Shown piece by piece: positions 32,970-42,024 of a DNA stretch of 64,000 nt. Location: NCBI RefSeq assembly GCF_900108225.1, contig NZ_FNUZ01000004.1, forward strand, positions 310,001-374,000, in the 5' to 3' direction. Numbering within the stretch: the stretch's first letter is position 1; every line of letters starts with the position of its first letter. This stretch comes from Thalassococcus halodurans (GTDB lineage Bacteria; Pseudomonadota; Alphaproteobacteria; Rhodobacterales; Rhodobacteraceae). The notes under the pieces were generated by a model. It was not told the origin of the DNA. It was given only the letters and a program-made list of their open reading frames with translations, and searched no databases. The position numbers and the translations under genes are program-made.

Positions 32970-33482
32970 ATGGCCAAGAAGACCAACCTGATAATTCGCC
33001 AAGCGGATCCATCAGATTTTGAAGCAGTTGATAGATTGTTCGGCCGGTCCTATCCGGTTTTGTTGCAAGGGCACTATTCTCCGGCCACATATATTTCTGC
33101 ACTTCCGGTCATTTCCCGCGCTCAGCCCGAGCTTTTGGCGTCTGGCCTTTTCTTTGTGGTCGAGGATGAAAACAAAGATGTGGTTGCCGCTGGTGGATGG
33201 AGTATGGAGCCGCCCAAAGGCGGACAAGGGATGCGCGGTGTGGGGCATGTGCGCCATGTGGCGACGGATCATCGACGTCTGCGACAGGGAATCGGTCGGG
33301 CGCTTATCACGCATATCAAGTTACACGCCAAAGGATCGGGGATGATGAAGCTTCAATGTTTCAGCACATTGAATGCCGAAGCGTTCTACACCGCCAATGG
33401 CTTTACGTCTTTGGGGGAAGGCGAGGTGCAATTGAGCGGTGGCATCGGTTTCTCGGTGATTGTGATGGAATGCCTGCTTTGA
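32970..33482 (+). CDS. GNAT family N-acetyltransferase
   Basis: The protein has 170 residues with the GNAT order: an N-terminal IIRQADPSDFEAV, a beta-strand core with VVAAGGWSME, and the acetyl-CoA site VRHVATDHRRLRQGIGRALI, where RxxGxGxxL-type RQGIGRAL binds the pyrophosphate. LQCFSTLNAEAFYTANGF is the conserved C-terminal part. The substrate cannot be deduced. It ends in a terminator shared with the convergent BI-1 gene. Confidence 0.88.
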   Translation: MAKKTNLIIRQADPSDFEAVDRLFGRSYPVLLQGHYSPATYISALPVISRAQPELLASGLFFVVEDENKDVVAAGGWSMEPPKGGQGMRGVGHVRHVATDHRRLRQGIGRALITHIKLHAKGSGMMKLQCFSTLNAEAFYTANGFTSLGEGEVQLSGGIGFSVIVMECLL

Positions 33483-33507
33483 TCGCAGCTGCGGTGTAGG
33501 CAAAAGA

Positions 33508-33541
33508 AAAGGCCGGTCGCGATGACCGGCCTTTCTTTTTT
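33508..33541. terminator. Bidirectional terminator
   Basis: AAAGGCCGGTC (33508-33518) pairs with GACCGGCCTTT (33524-33534). There are T-runs on the plus side and, on the minus side, T-rich sequence from the AAAAG stretch. It separates the convergent GNAT and BI-1 genes. Confidence 0.88.
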
Positions 33542-33557
33542 GTCGTTCTGGCTGCGA

Positions 33558-34340
33558 TTATTCGCGGTTGCCCAGGAACTGCAGCAGGAACATGAACATG
33601 TTGATGAAGTCGAGGTACAGGCTCAGCGCGCCCATGATCGCCGACTTGCCCAGCCACTCGCTGTCGCCATAGCGGGCATGTTCGATGTAATCTGTCTTGA
33701 TCTTCTGTGTATCGTAGGCTGTGAGGCCAGCGAAGATCAGAACACCGATCACCGAGATCACCAGCGACAGAACGCCGGAACCAAGGAAGAGGTTCACGAT
33801 CGACGCGACGATCAGACCAATCAGACCCATCAGAAGGAATGTACCGAAGCCGGACAGATCCTTCTTGGTGGTGTAGCCATAGAGCGACAGGCCCGCAAAG
33901 GCGATGGCTGTCACAAGGAACGTCTGCGCAATCGAAACGCCAGTGAAGACGATGAAGATCGAGCTGATGGAGATACCCATCACAGCGGCGAAGGCATAGA
34001 ATACGACCTGTGCTGTCGCCGCGGACATGCGGTTAATGCCAGCCGAGAAGCCGAAGACGAACAGCAGCGGTGCGAACATGATGACCCATTTCAGCGGGGA
34101 CGCGTACAGCGCATAGCCCAGACCGGTCAGGTACTGGTCAGCACTGATCTGCGCAGATGCCTGCGACGGATCGGTTGTGACGGCCAGACCGGACAGGGCC
34201 CATGCCGCAGCAAATGTGATCAGCATGCCTACGGACATTGTGCCGTAAACTTTGTTCATGTGGGCGCGAAGGCCCTCGTCGATATGGGCTGTGCGAGCGC
34301 CTGTTGCGACGCCAGCACGGACATTATCAAATTCTGCCAT
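33558..34340 (-). CDS. Bax inhibitor-1/YccA family membrane protein
   Basis: The protein has 260 residues from the ATG at 34340 (MAEFDNVRAG), preceded by GGAGA. Seven hydrophobic helices and the BI-1 features are visible: MNKVYGTMSVGMLITF at the first helix, a central FAGLSLYGYTTKKDLSG, and LTAYDTQKIK near the last helix, which is part of the conserved aspartate pair region. BI-1 proteins act as pH-sensitive leak channels; in bacteria YccA also interacts with the FtsH protease. It is transcribed alone. Confidence 0.9.
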   Translation of the reverse strand: MAEFDNVRAGVATGARTAHIDEGLRAHMNKVYGTMSVGMLITFAAAWALSGLAVTTDPSQASAQISADQYLTGLGYALYASPLKWVIMFAPLLFVFGFSAGINRMSAATAQVVFYAFAAVMGISISSIFIVFTGVSIAQTFLVTAIAFAGLSLYGYTTKKDLSGFGTFLLMGLIGLIVASIVNLFLGSGVLSLVISVIGVLIFAGLTAYDTQKIKTDYIEHARYGDSEWLGKSAIMGALSLYLDFINMFMFLLQFLGNRE

Positions 34341-34453
34341 GTCTTTCTCCGAATTGGACAAGCCCGGCGACCGCCGGATTTCTACTCCAATATCGGAATG
34401 CGGGCCCCTTTTTTCAAGGATTTAAAGGGGCCAAGCACCGAGATTTTTAAATA

Positions 34454-34663
34454 TTATCCGCGCCAGTGGTTCGGGACGTCCCAAAACTGCCGTTCGGCTT
34501 CCTGCCGGGCGTCTTCAGGTGTCAGTCCGATGTCCCGTAGTTGGTGGTCATCGAGCGCCGCCAAGGCGCGGCGCTGGCGGGCCAGACGGATCATTGCAAC
34601 GATTTTGCTAAAGAACTGGCCGCTGCGGGGCAGGGGGAGAATGCGTGTGCGAATATCTTGCAT
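34454..34663 (-). CDS. Second DUF1127 small protein
   Basis: The protein has 69 residues with the DUF1127 C-terminal signature RRALAALDDHQLRDIGLTPEDARQEAER, seen here in shorter parts. A basic helix (MIRLARQRRAL) precedes it. A good ribosome site AAGGAAGG lies before the ATG at 34663. Unlike the copy at 19464 it has no CUCCUCC-loop RNAs behind it. It is divergent from a LysR gene, with 119 bp between starts. DUF1127 proteins are small and often RNA-binding or stress-linked. Confidence 0.85.
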   Translation of the reverse strand: MQDIRTRILPLPRSGQFFSKIVAMIRLARQRRALAALDDHQLRDIGLTPEDARQEAERQFWDVPNHWRG

Positions 34664-34782
34664 GATTGCCTTCCTTCTTGTGATGTATTGGCGTTCAAAT
34701 ATTTCCTGTGTTGATATATCGCCCTGCGTGTCGTATTCGTAAAACGAATGTTTTTGATTTTAATGATCACGGATTGTGATGA

Positions 34783-35631
34783 ATGAGAAATCTTGATCTA
34801 GGCGTGCTGCGGTCCTTTATGACCGTCGCTGATGCAGGCGGTGTGACCCGCGCGGCTGGCATTCTGAATTTGACGCAATCAGCCGTCTCAATGCAGTTGA
34901 AGCGTTTGGAAGAAACGCTGGGCGTTCCCTTGCTGGAACGGTCGGGGCGGGGGCTGCGCCTCACATCTTCGGGTGAACAGTTGCTGCACTACAGCCGCAA
35001 GCTGGTGGCCCTGAACGATGAGGCATGGGGCAAGCTGACGGCAGAGGACTATGAGGGCGAGCTGCGGCTTGGTGTTCCGCATGACGTGATCTACCCAACC
35101 ATTCCTCAGGTGCTTAAGAAGTTCTCGGCAGATTTTCCGCGAATGAAAGTGCAGTTGATTTCCCTGCCCTCGCTGACGCTGAAAAAACAGTTCGCTCAAG
35201 GGGAGTGTGACCTGATCCTGACGACCGAACTGCAGCCAGACGCAGGGGGCGAAATCCTTGCCCTAAAAAAACTGGTATGGATCGGGGCGATTAATGGCAG
35301 CACATGGCGCGAGAGGCCCTTGCGCGTTGCTTTCTGTTCAAACTGCATCTTCCGTCCGGGCACCGTCGAAGAGCTCGGGAAAAGCGGCATCCCTTGGGAA
35401 TATGCCGTGGATTCCGAAAACGACAACGCGGTCGAGGCCGCTGTTAGTGCCGATCTGGCCATTCACGTGACGATGGAAGGTAATTTGCCTGCGCAGACCG
35501 AAGCGATTGATCACGGCGATAGCCTGCCTGATCCCGGACGCACCGGGATCGTAATGTATGTTCAAAAATCGGCTTCGACCCCCATTGCTGGGATGGCAGA
35601 TATTTTGCGGGCGGCTTTTGCGGCCGCCTGA
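34783..35631 (+). CDS. LysR family transcriptional regulator
   Basis: The protein has 282 residues. The N-terminal winged helix starts RNLDLGVLRSFMTVADAG and has AGILNLTQSAVSMQLKRLEE as its recognition part. The effector-binding domain has LRLGVPHDVIYPTIPQVLKKF, typical of this regulator type. It is divergent from the small DUF1127 gene, a pairing that suggests it controls that gene. The inducer is unknown. Confidence 0.9.
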   Translation: MRNLDLGVLRSFMTVADAGGVTRAAGILNLTQSAVSMQLKRLEETLGVPLLERSGRGLRLTSSGEQLLHYSRKLVALNDEAWGKLTAEDYEGELRLGVPHDVIYPTIPQVLKKFSADFPRMKVQLISLPSLTLKKQFAQGECDLILTTELQPDAGGEILALKKLVWIGAINGSTWRERPLRVAFCSNCIFRPGTVEELGKSGIPWEYAVDSENDNAVEAAVSADLAIHVTMEGNLPAQTEAIDHGDSLPDPGRTGIVMYVQKSASTPIAGMADILRAAFAAA

Positions 35632-35635
35632 GCCG

Positions 35636-36595
35636 TCACATCGTGATGACGACCTTGCCGGTGGATTTGCGCTTGGCCAATAGGTCCAGACCTTCGGCAG
35701 CTTGTTCCAGCGGTAGGACGTGGCTGACGTGCGGCTTGATTTTGCCCTCGCAGAACCAGTCCATCAACGTCGCCAGACTGTCTGTCAGTGCCTTGGGGTT
35801 AAACGCCAGATAGCCGCCCCAATACAGGCCCATCACGGTAATGTTCTTGACCAACAGGTGGTTGGCTTTGATTTGCGGGACGTCGCCGGATGCAAACCCG
35901 ATCGGCAGTACGCGGGCTTCGGGGTTACAGGCGCGGAACGCGGCGATGAACTGATCGCCCCCGACGGGATCATACACGACATCCGCACCGCCAAGCGCCT
36001 TCATTTCGGCCCGAATGTCTTGGCTTGAGGCATCGATCAGGTGATCGGCCCCCATGGCCTTGGCCGCAGCCAGCTTTTCTTCGCCACGAGCGCAAGCGAC
36101 AACTGTTGCGCCCATGACTTTACCGATCTCAACCGCGGTTAGCCCCACGCCACCCGCAGCGCCCAAAACCAAAAGCGTTTCACCGGGCTTCAGATGCGCA
36201 CGGTGATCCAGTGCCAGGTGGCTGGTGCCATAGGCGACCTGAAAGGCGGCGGCATTCACGAAATCCATCTGGTCGGGCAATTTGACCGCGCGCGACGCAT
36301 CATAAACGCCGTATTCAGCAAGGCCGCCTTGGCCGCCGAATACCGCAATCCGGTCGCCGATCACGAAATTTTCAACGCCTGCACCCAGTTTTTCGACCGT
36401 TCCGGCAACTTCCATCCCTAACACAAAGGGAAGTTGTGGCGTTTCTTGGTAGGTCCCTTTGATCATTAGGAGGTCAGCGAAATTGAGGCCACAGGCTTCA
36501 ATCTTCACCAGAATTTGATTCTCACCGGGCTCTGGACGGTCGGTTTCGACCAGTTCCGGGCTAGCTTCGTGAGATGTGACTGTAAAAGCGCGCAT
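35636..36595 (-). CDS. NADPH:quinone oxidoreductase family protein (zinc-free MDR)
   Basis: The protein has 320 residues from the ATG at 36595 (MRAFTVTSHEAS); the open frame upstream is non-coding leader. The GroES-like N-terminal domain has CGLNFADLLMIKGTY and PFVLGMEVAGTVE, the quinone oxidoreductase signatures, without zinc ligands. The nucleotide-binding site is VLGAAGGVGLTAVEIG (about 143-158), followed by ARGEEKLAAAKAMGAD. It reduces quinones or activated alkenes with NADPH in the cytoplasm. It is convergent with the LysR gene, 4 bp apart, and divergent from an XRE gene. Confidence 0.9.
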   Translation of the reverse strand: MRAFTVTSHEASPELVETDRPEPGENQILVKIEACGLNFADLLMIKGTYQETPQLPFVLGMEVAGTVEKLGAGVENFVIGDRIAVFGGQGGLAEYGVYDASRAVKLPDQMDFVNAAAFQVAYGTSHLALDHRAHLKPGETLLVLGAAGGVGLTAVEIGKVMGATVVACARGEEKLAAAKAMGADHLIDASSQDIRAEMKALGGADVVYDPVGGDQFIAAFRACNPEARVLPIGFASGDVPQIKANHLLVKNITVMGLYWGGYLAFNPKALTDSLATLMDWFCEGKIKPHVSHVLPLEQAAEGLDLLAKRKSTGKVVITM

Positions 36596-36738
36596 TCTGC
36601 TGTTCCTCCGTCGTTGATGTTTGATGCGGATTTGTGAGTGCAAGGTCAACTGCGACGTCTGGTCCGTTTTTCCAGGCGCTAAATTCCTATCGCCTTTAAA
36701 TTGAGTGAAATTAATCAATTCCACTTTTAGTAATAGAT

Positions 36739-36767
36739 TTGCTTGCCCCGTATAGCGGGAATGTAGT
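36739..36767 (+). promoter_or_regulatory. Sigma-70-type promoter upstream of the XRE gene
   Basis: TTGCTT (36739-36744) and TGTAGT (36762-36767) are separated by 17 nt. This predicts a leader of about 110 nt before the gene at 36883. Confidence 0.4.
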
Positions 36768-36882
36768 AGAAAGGTCTGACGCTAAGGGGGTGCTGGCGTT
36801 TGAGTCGGTGGATCGGGTGCCACGCCGCAAGGCCTGGTCCTTTTTCACTTTTGAAATGGTTTCAAACCCAAGGGGTAATTGG

Positions 36883-37254
36883 ATGACACATCCTGTAGAC
36901 GTGCATGTCGGAAAACGTATCCGACACCGGCGGTGGCTGGTTGGCATGACCCAGCAGCAGCTCGCCGAAAAAGTTGGGATCAAGTTCCAGCAAATCCAGA
37001 AATACGAAACAGGCGCAAACCGCGTCAGCGCATCGCGCCTATGGGACATCTCTGATGCACTTGAGGTTCCGGTCAGCTTCTTCTTCGAAGGGATCGACTC
37101 GGAAGCGTCTGAAAACACCAGCGCAGCGAGCGTTCCGTCCGATCTGATGGGCGATAAAGAAGCGCTGGATCTTGTGCGTTCGTATTATGCGATTCCGGAA
37201 AACCAGCGCCGTCGTTTGTTCGAACTGGCGCGTGTTCTGTCCGACGTTGCATAA
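36883..37254 (+). CDS. XRE family helix-turn-helix regulator
   Basis: The protein has 123 residues from the ATG at 36883 (MTHPVDVHVGKRIRHRR), which follows AAGGGG. The helix-turn-helix (about 12-65) reads RRWLVGMTQQQLAEKVGIKFQQIQKYE, with LEVPVSFFFEG closing the domain. A charged C-terminal extension contains DLVRSYYAIPENQRRRLFELA, a short helical segment common to a widespread alphaproteobacterial XRE group. It may be a global or cell-cycle-related regulator, but no target can be named. The phosphatase gene follows 76 bp later. Confidence 0.88.
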   Translation: MTHPVDVHVGKRIRHRRWLVGMTQQQLAEKVGIKFQQIQKYETGANRVSASRLWDISDALEVPVSFFFEGIDSEASENTSAASVPSDLMGDKEALDLVRSYYAIPENQRRRLFELARVLSDVA

Positions 37255-37330
37255 TTCAGCTTTTCCGGCGGGGTGCGATTGTCCCGCCGGACATTCTCCG
37301 ATAGCCAAGGCCTGAGCGATACGGAGATGC

Positions 37331-38137
37331 ATGATGACGCAGGCCCAAACTCCTGAAACACAACAATTGATCGAAACGGCACATGCGTTGGCTGATGCTG
37401 CACGTGCTGCGATCTTGCCTGTGTTCCGTGGCGCTGACCTTTCTATCGAAAATAAGCTGGACGGCGGATTTGATCCGGTCACCGTGGCAGACAAAGCGGC
37501 CGAGCGCGCAATGCGGGCGATACTGGCCGAACGACGCCCTGATGACGGCATTCTGGGCGAAGAATATGGCCATGCAGAGGGGACCAGCGGCTGGACGTGG
37601 GTGCTTGATCCGATCGATGGCACGCGCGCGTTTATGGCCGGTGCGCCGACGTGGGGCGTGCTGATTGCTGTGTCCGATGAGGCTGGCCCAAAGTTCGGCA
37701 TCGTGGATCAGCCTTATATCGGGGAACGGTTCTGCGGCGGCTTTGGTCTGTCTACCTACTCCGGTCCGATGGGCGACCGGCCCTTAGGCACGCGCGCCAC
37801 CCGCGACTTGTCTGACGCCGTGATCATGACAACATTTCCCGAAGTCGGAACGCCCGATGAAATGGGCGCCTTTCAAAGGGTTGCCGAAAAATGCAAGCTG
37901 ACGCGCTATGGGATGGACTGCTATGCATACGCTCTGATTGCTGCGGGGCAGATCGATCTGGTGATTGAGGCTGGCCTGAATGCATACGATATTCAGGCAC
38001 CCATGGCGGTGATCGAGGCCGCAGGCGGGATCGTGACGGATTGGAATGGAAATCCGGCGCATAATGGTGGGCAGGTTATTGCTGCTGCCAACGCGGATAT
38101 CCATGCACAGGCGCTTGCCGCAATCCAAAAGCGATAA
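37331..38137 (+). CDS. hisN: Inositol monophosphatase-family enzyme, probable histidinol-phosphatase
   Basis: The 268-residue protein is a magnesium-dependent phosphatase. Metal ligands are visible at GEEYG (E77-E78) and DPIDGTRAF (D93, D96), with the late metal site in AGLNAYDIQAPMAVIEAAGG. Proteins of this length and with the phrase WVLDPIDGTRAFM.GAPTWG often act as HisN, the last phosphatase of histidine synthesis in alphaproteobacteria. An inositol or 3'-phosphoadenosine phosphatase role is the alternative. It is followed by the deaminase gene 19 bp later on the same strand. Confidence 0.8.
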   Translation: MMTQAQTPETQQLIETAHALADAARAAILPVFRGADLSIENKLDGGFDPVTVADKAAERAMRAILAERRPDDGILGEEYGHAEGTSGWTWVLDPIDGTRAFMAGAPTWGVLIAVSDEAGPKFGIVDQPYIGERFCGGFGLSTYSGPMGDRPLGTRATRDLSDAVIMTTFPEVGTPDEMGAFQRVAEKCKLTRYGMDCYAYALIAAGQIDLVIEAGLNAYDIQAPMAVIEAAGGIVTDWNGNPAHNGGQVIAAANADIHAQALAAIQKR

Positions 38138-38156
38138 AAAGACCTAGGGTAGTGAT

Positions 38157-39494
38157 ATGACCGAATTTCTGATCCGGAATGCTCACACAATTCTGACGAT
38201 GAATGACACCGGATCAGAGTTGACCGGCCACGACCTGTTGCTGCGCGACGGTGTCATTGCGGAAATCGGTGTCGGCCTGTCGACATCAGGCGAGGTGGTG
38301 GACGCGAAAAACTGCGTCGTCACACCGGGCTTGGTTAATACGCATCACCATCTGTACCAAACCCTGACCCGTGCCGTACCGGGAGGGCAGGATGCGCTGC
38401 TTTTCGGTTGGTTGAAAACGCTCTACCCGATCTGGTCCCGCTTCGGCCCCGATGAGATGCGCGTGTCTGCGTTGATCGGTCTGGCGGAACTGGCGCTAAG
38501 TGGCTGCACCCTGACGTCTGATCATCTCTACCTCTATCCCAATGGCGCGCGCCTTGATGACACCATTGACGCCGCACGCGAGATCGGGCTGCGGTTTCAT
38601 GCGACGCGCGGCGCGATGTCGATTGGCGAAAGCAGCGGTGGTCTGCCGCCGGACAGTCTTGTCGAGAACGAAGACGCCATTCTGAACGATTGCGTCCGTG
38701 TGATCGACGCGTTCCATGACCCTAGTGAAGGCGCGATGGTCCGCGTCGGTGTTGCGCCGTGTTCGCCTTTTTCCGTCAGCCGCGAATTGATGCGGGATGC
38801 CGCGATTTTGGCGCGGGACAAGGGGGTGATGTTGCACACCCATCTTGCTGAAAACGAAGAAGATATTGCCTATAGCCTTGAAACCTTCGGCTGCCGTCCC
38901 GGCCAATATGCCGAGGATTTGGGCTGGACAGGATCGGACGTTTGGCATGCGCATTGTGTCAAACTCGATGGTCGTGAAATCCGCCTGTTCGCAAACAGCC
39001 GCACGGGCGTCGCGCACTGCCCTTGTTCGAATTGCCGTCTTGGCTCGGGGATCGCTCCGGTGCGGGCGATGCGGGATGCCGGGGTGCCTGTGGGGCTGGG
39101 GGTAGACGGGTCGGCATCAAATGATGCGGGCAACCTGATGGCCGAGGCGCGCCAGACCATGCTGTTGCAACGTGTGGCCAACGGTGCCGACGCCATAAGC
39201 GCGCGCGAGGCGCTTTACATTGCGACACGCGGCGGGGCCGAGGTTTTGGGGCGCACCGATTGCGGGCAGGTCGCTGTTGGGAAGCGGGCCGATATTGCGA
39301 TTTGGGACGTGTCAGGCATCGAAAGCGCAGGCAGCTGGGACCCCGCGGCGCTGCTGTTGGCAGGCCCAATGCAGGTGCGTGATTTGTTTGTGGAAGGTCG
39401 CCAGATTGTTCGGGACGGGCATATCTCAACCATTCCGCTGGCGCAGGTAATCAATCAGCAAAACACATTGGCGCGTGCACTGGTGGACGCATAA
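38157..39494 (+). CDS. Amidohydrolase, probable 8-oxoguanine deaminase
   Basis: The 445-residue metal-dependent amidohydrolase belongs to the AtzB/TrzA-like group. The metal site starts with NTHHHLYQ (H63, H65); HTHLAEN (about 230), the second histidine block HAHCVKL, and GLGVDGSASND complete it. LYQTLTRAVPG and NCRLGSGIAPVR are characteristic of enzymes assigned as 8-oxoguanine deaminase, which clears oxidised guanine to urate. A related purine or triazine deaminase is possible. It probably shares a transcript with the upstream phosphatase and ends in a terminator. Confidence 0.82.
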   Translation: MTEFLIRNAHTILTMNDTGSELTGHDLLLRDGVIAEIGVGLSTSGEVVDAKNCVVTPGLVNTHHHLYQTLTRAVPGGQDALLFGWLKTLYPIWSRFGPDEMRVSALIGLAELALSGCTLTSDHLYLYPNGARLDDTIDAAREIGLRFHATRGAMSIGESSGGLPPDSLVENEDAILNDCVRVIDAFHDPSEGAMVRVGVAPCSPFSVSRELMRDAAILARDKGVMLHTHLAENEEDIAYSLETFGCRPGQYAEDLGWTGSDVWHAHCVKLDGREIRLFANSRTGVAHCPCSNCRLGSGIAPVRAMRDAGVPVGLGVDGSASNDAGNLMAEARQTMLLQRVANGADAISAREALYIATRGGAEVLGRTDCGQVAVGKRADIAIWDVSGIESAGSWDPAALLLAGPMQVRDLFVEGRQIVRDGHISTIPLAQVINQQNTLARALVDA

Positions 39495-39521
39495 AAAAAG
39501 CGGGCAATGCCCGCTTTTTTG
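39493..39521. terminator. Bidirectional terminator
   Basis: AAAAAGCGGGC and GCCCGCTTTTT form a stem around AAT, with A- and T-runs on both sides, between the convergent deaminase and acidic-protein genes. Confidence 0.85.
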
Positions 39522-39538
39522 CAAATCAAACTGTGTGA

Positions 39539-41887
39539 TCAGCCGGCAGCCCGTGCTTTGGGCTGAAAGCCGATGTTGTCGGACACTGCGAACTTACCAC
39601 CTTCCAGCTTTGCAATTTTTCCCTCACGCAGAAGGGTGCCAAAGCTTCTGAGGCGGTCTTCGCGACTGTAGTCTGTCGCATCCGCTTCGCGCATTTTAGC
39701 CATAAGCTGCGGGCGCGAGAAGGCATCCTGTCCCTCAACGAAGGACATGTAGGCTGCGGCTGCCTCAAGCATTTCTGCAAGATCAGTCGCGCCAACGCGT
39801 TCCGCATATTCTGCAAAGCCTTCATCATTCGAAGCAGGCTGAGCCACATCCTCGACTTTACGGGAAACACGGCGCGGGCGGATCGGTGCCGCATCTTCCG
39901 GTCGGTCGATGCGCTGTTCAGCCACCAGTTTCAGCGGGGCCGGTTTGTTCTGATCCGGACGTGACGGGCGCGGTGTTTGCGCGGTCGCTTGCGGCCGGCG
40001 CGGGCGCACAACGGTGGCCAGATCTTCGCGGTATGGGTCCGCTTCTTCTTTTTTCTTGGATTTGCCACCCAGAATGCGGTCGGCGCGGGTTGCGGCGACG
40101 GCCGCGCGCAGGTGCGCGATGGCGTTCCGGCGGCGGTTGCCTTCCGGTTCGTCCAGTTGCTGGTTGGTTTCATCCAGAATGCGCGACACCGATGATCCGT
40201 CTTCGCCGACCTTGCCTTCTGTCAGCAGGGCACGGCCAGGGCTGGACATCTTGACGGCGCGGCGTACGTCGGAGACGGCCTCGGACAGGTCAACCTCGAT
40301 CTCGGGCTCTGCCGCCATCGATGGTTCGAGATCCTCAAGGTCGTCTTCAAAGTTCTCGTCCGAGAAGACATCTTCCAACTCGCGGCTGAATTCATCGTCT
40401 TCATCTTCGTCGTCTTCCTCGGCGAACATGCTGACTTCTTCGTCGTCATCTTCGTCTTGGTCATCAAAGAAGGCATCGACGCTTTTGTCTTCGGCGACTT
40501 CATCTTCGTCGTCGAATTCGTCTTCGTCTTGCGCAAGTTCTTGGGGTTCGTCTTCGTCCTCAAGGTCGTCACCGTCTTCGAAGGCGCTGGCAAGTGCTGC
40601 GTCGAAATCATCTTCCTCATCGTCGTCGGCCACGAATTCGTCTTCCAAATTCGCAAGTTCGCGTGTCAGCGCCTCTTCATCTTCGTCGCTGAGAGAGCTT
40701 TCGATGTCAGGTGTCACGCTTTGCGCCACTTCCTGTGCGTCGTCGTTTTCCGCATCATCAGCAGCTTCGACCACACCGGCCGCAACAGCCGCATCAAAGG
40801 CGGCGCGTTTTACGCGAACGACCCGTGCACGTGAGCGGATAAGCTGCTTTTTCGGCGCCTCATCTTCAAACTCACCGTCGAGTTCGGCTTCTTCGACGTT
40901 CAATTCGTCGGATGCGTCGATCTGGTCATCATCATCGAGGCTGTCCTGATCCGCAAGAACGCTGGCCAGAGTATCGGCAAGCATGCCGTCATCATTTTCG
41001 TCGGCATTTAGCGAAACTTCGGCCTCGGGGGCGTCGGCGGTTGCCTCGGGCTCATCCTGATCTGCCATGATGCGTGCCATAGCATCGGCGTCGAACTCTT
41101 CGTCTTGGACGTCTTCTTTGATCTCGGCCGCTGGCGCGAGCTCATCTTCGAAGTCCTCGTCGATCAGATCGTCAAACGTCAGATGCTCTTCTGTTTCAAA
41201 GGCTTCTGCATGCTGATCTTCGGTGAAGTCGTCTGCAATGTCCTCTTCGCGGTGCTCATTGCTTTCAACAACCGCACGAATACGGCTGAGTTTTGCCGCG
41301 ACGCTGGACGGATCGGTCAGGGCAGGGCGTGCGGTTTCGGCTTTGGGGGCAACGACATCTTCCAAAGCGGAGGCATCGATCTGCTCTTCCTCGGTGTCGA
41401 TGACGCTTTCGGCAATGGCTGCGATACCGTTTGCTTCTGGCGTTTCATCGGCCTGAATATCGGCATCGTCAGTTCCCTGAACGGCAGTGATATCATGATC
41501 GGCATCGACGGGCAGGTCGTCGGGCGCAGTCTCGGTGTTTTGCACTTCTTGGGTGGCTGGTGTCGCCTTGGGTGCATCATCTTGCGCGGGTGCGGCAGCA
41601 GCGGCGGCCGTTGTCACGGCTGCGGCTTGGCCTAGGGATGGGCGCAAAACGACACCGCCGTTTTCCAGACGGGCGTCAACCCGACGTGCGACTTCGCGTT
41701 CTGCAATACGGGCCAGCATTTCTGCGTCCGGTGTGGGCGGCTCTGCCCCGAAATAGCGGTCTTCCTGCGCGAGATCGCGGAAGTATTCAGAAATAGCCTT
41801 CATCATCTCGAAGGAATCGTCGAATCCCTCCAAGGTGCACGAAAAAGTGCCATAGCTTACTGTTAAAATTTTGCTCGAACTGACCAT
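39539..41887 (-). CDS. Long acidic protein of unknown role
   Basis: The protein has 782 residues. A short conserved-looking N-terminal domain (1-75, VSYGTFSCTLEGFDDSFEMM and EYFRDLAQEDRYFGAEPP) is followed by about 470 residues of very acidic, low-complexity sequence (runs such as DEDDEEDD). A basic linker comes next (about 590-690, rich in R, K and P). The folded C-terminal domain (about 705-775) has FAEYAERVGATDLAEMLEAAA and RLRSFGTLLREGKIAKLEGGKF, like a winged helix. No export signal is seen. The layout suggests a scaffold or nucleic-acid-linked factor with a long disordered region. I do not recognise a defined function; some databases label such proteins after CheA, without clear basis. 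Confidence 0.85.
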   Translation of the reverse strand: MVSSSKILTVSYGTFSCTLEGFDDSFEMMKAISEYFRDLAQEDRYFGAEPPTPDAEMLARIAEREVARRVDARLENGGVVLRPSLGQAAAVTTAAAAAAPAQDDAPKATPATQEVQNTETAPDDLPVDADHDITAVQGTDDADIQADETPEANGIAAIAESVIDTEEEQIDASALEDVVAPKAETARPALTDPSSVAAKLSRIRAVVESNEHREEDIADDFTEDQHAEAFETEEHLTFDDLIDEDFEDELAPAAEIKEDVQDEEFDADAMARIMADQDEPEATADAPEAEVSLNADENDDGMLADTLASVLADQDSLDDDDQIDASDELNVEEAELDGEFEDEAPKKQLIRSRARVVRVKRAAFDAAVAAGVVEAADDAENDDAQEVAQSVTPDIESSLSDEDEEALTRELANLEDEFVADDDEEDDFDAALASAFEDGDDLEDEDEPQELAQDEDEFDDEDEVAEDKSVDAFFDDQDEDDDEEVSMFAEEDDEDEDDEFSRELEDVFSDENFEDDLEDLEPSMAAEPEIEVDLSEAVSDVRRAVKMSSPGRALLTEGKVGEDGSSVSRILDETNQQLDEPEGNRRRNAIAHLRAAVAATRADRILGGKSKKKEEADPYREDLATVVRPRRPQATAQTPRPSRPDQNKPAPLKLVAEQRIDRPEDAAPIRPRRVSRKVEDVAQPASNDEGFAEYAERVGATDLAEMLEAAAAYMSFVEGQDAFSRPQLMAKMREADATDYSREDRLRSFGTLLREGKIAKLEGGKFAVSDNIGFQPKARAAG

Positions 41888-42024
41888 TTCCTGCTCACTT
41901 TCAGTCTTTTCGCAACAAACTGTTTAGCGGTTGAGGTGGACCAAAGACGACCGAATCTGTGCCAACGAGCGTATCATTTCATGTCGTTATTGTGGTCGCT
42001 TTCTGAAAAAGCCATTAAGTCGTC

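Noticed and set aside
40014-40949. Ser-rich 311-residue plus-strand frame
   Set aside because: It is the complement of the Asp/Glu-rich repeats of the acidic protein (GAC/GAT and GAA codons read back as TCG/ATC/TTC), so the Ser runs are an artefact.
41888-42024. TPP riboswitch before thiN
   Set aside because: The conserved THI-box core (CTGAGA and ACCTGAT-like parts) is absent in the 137-bp gap.
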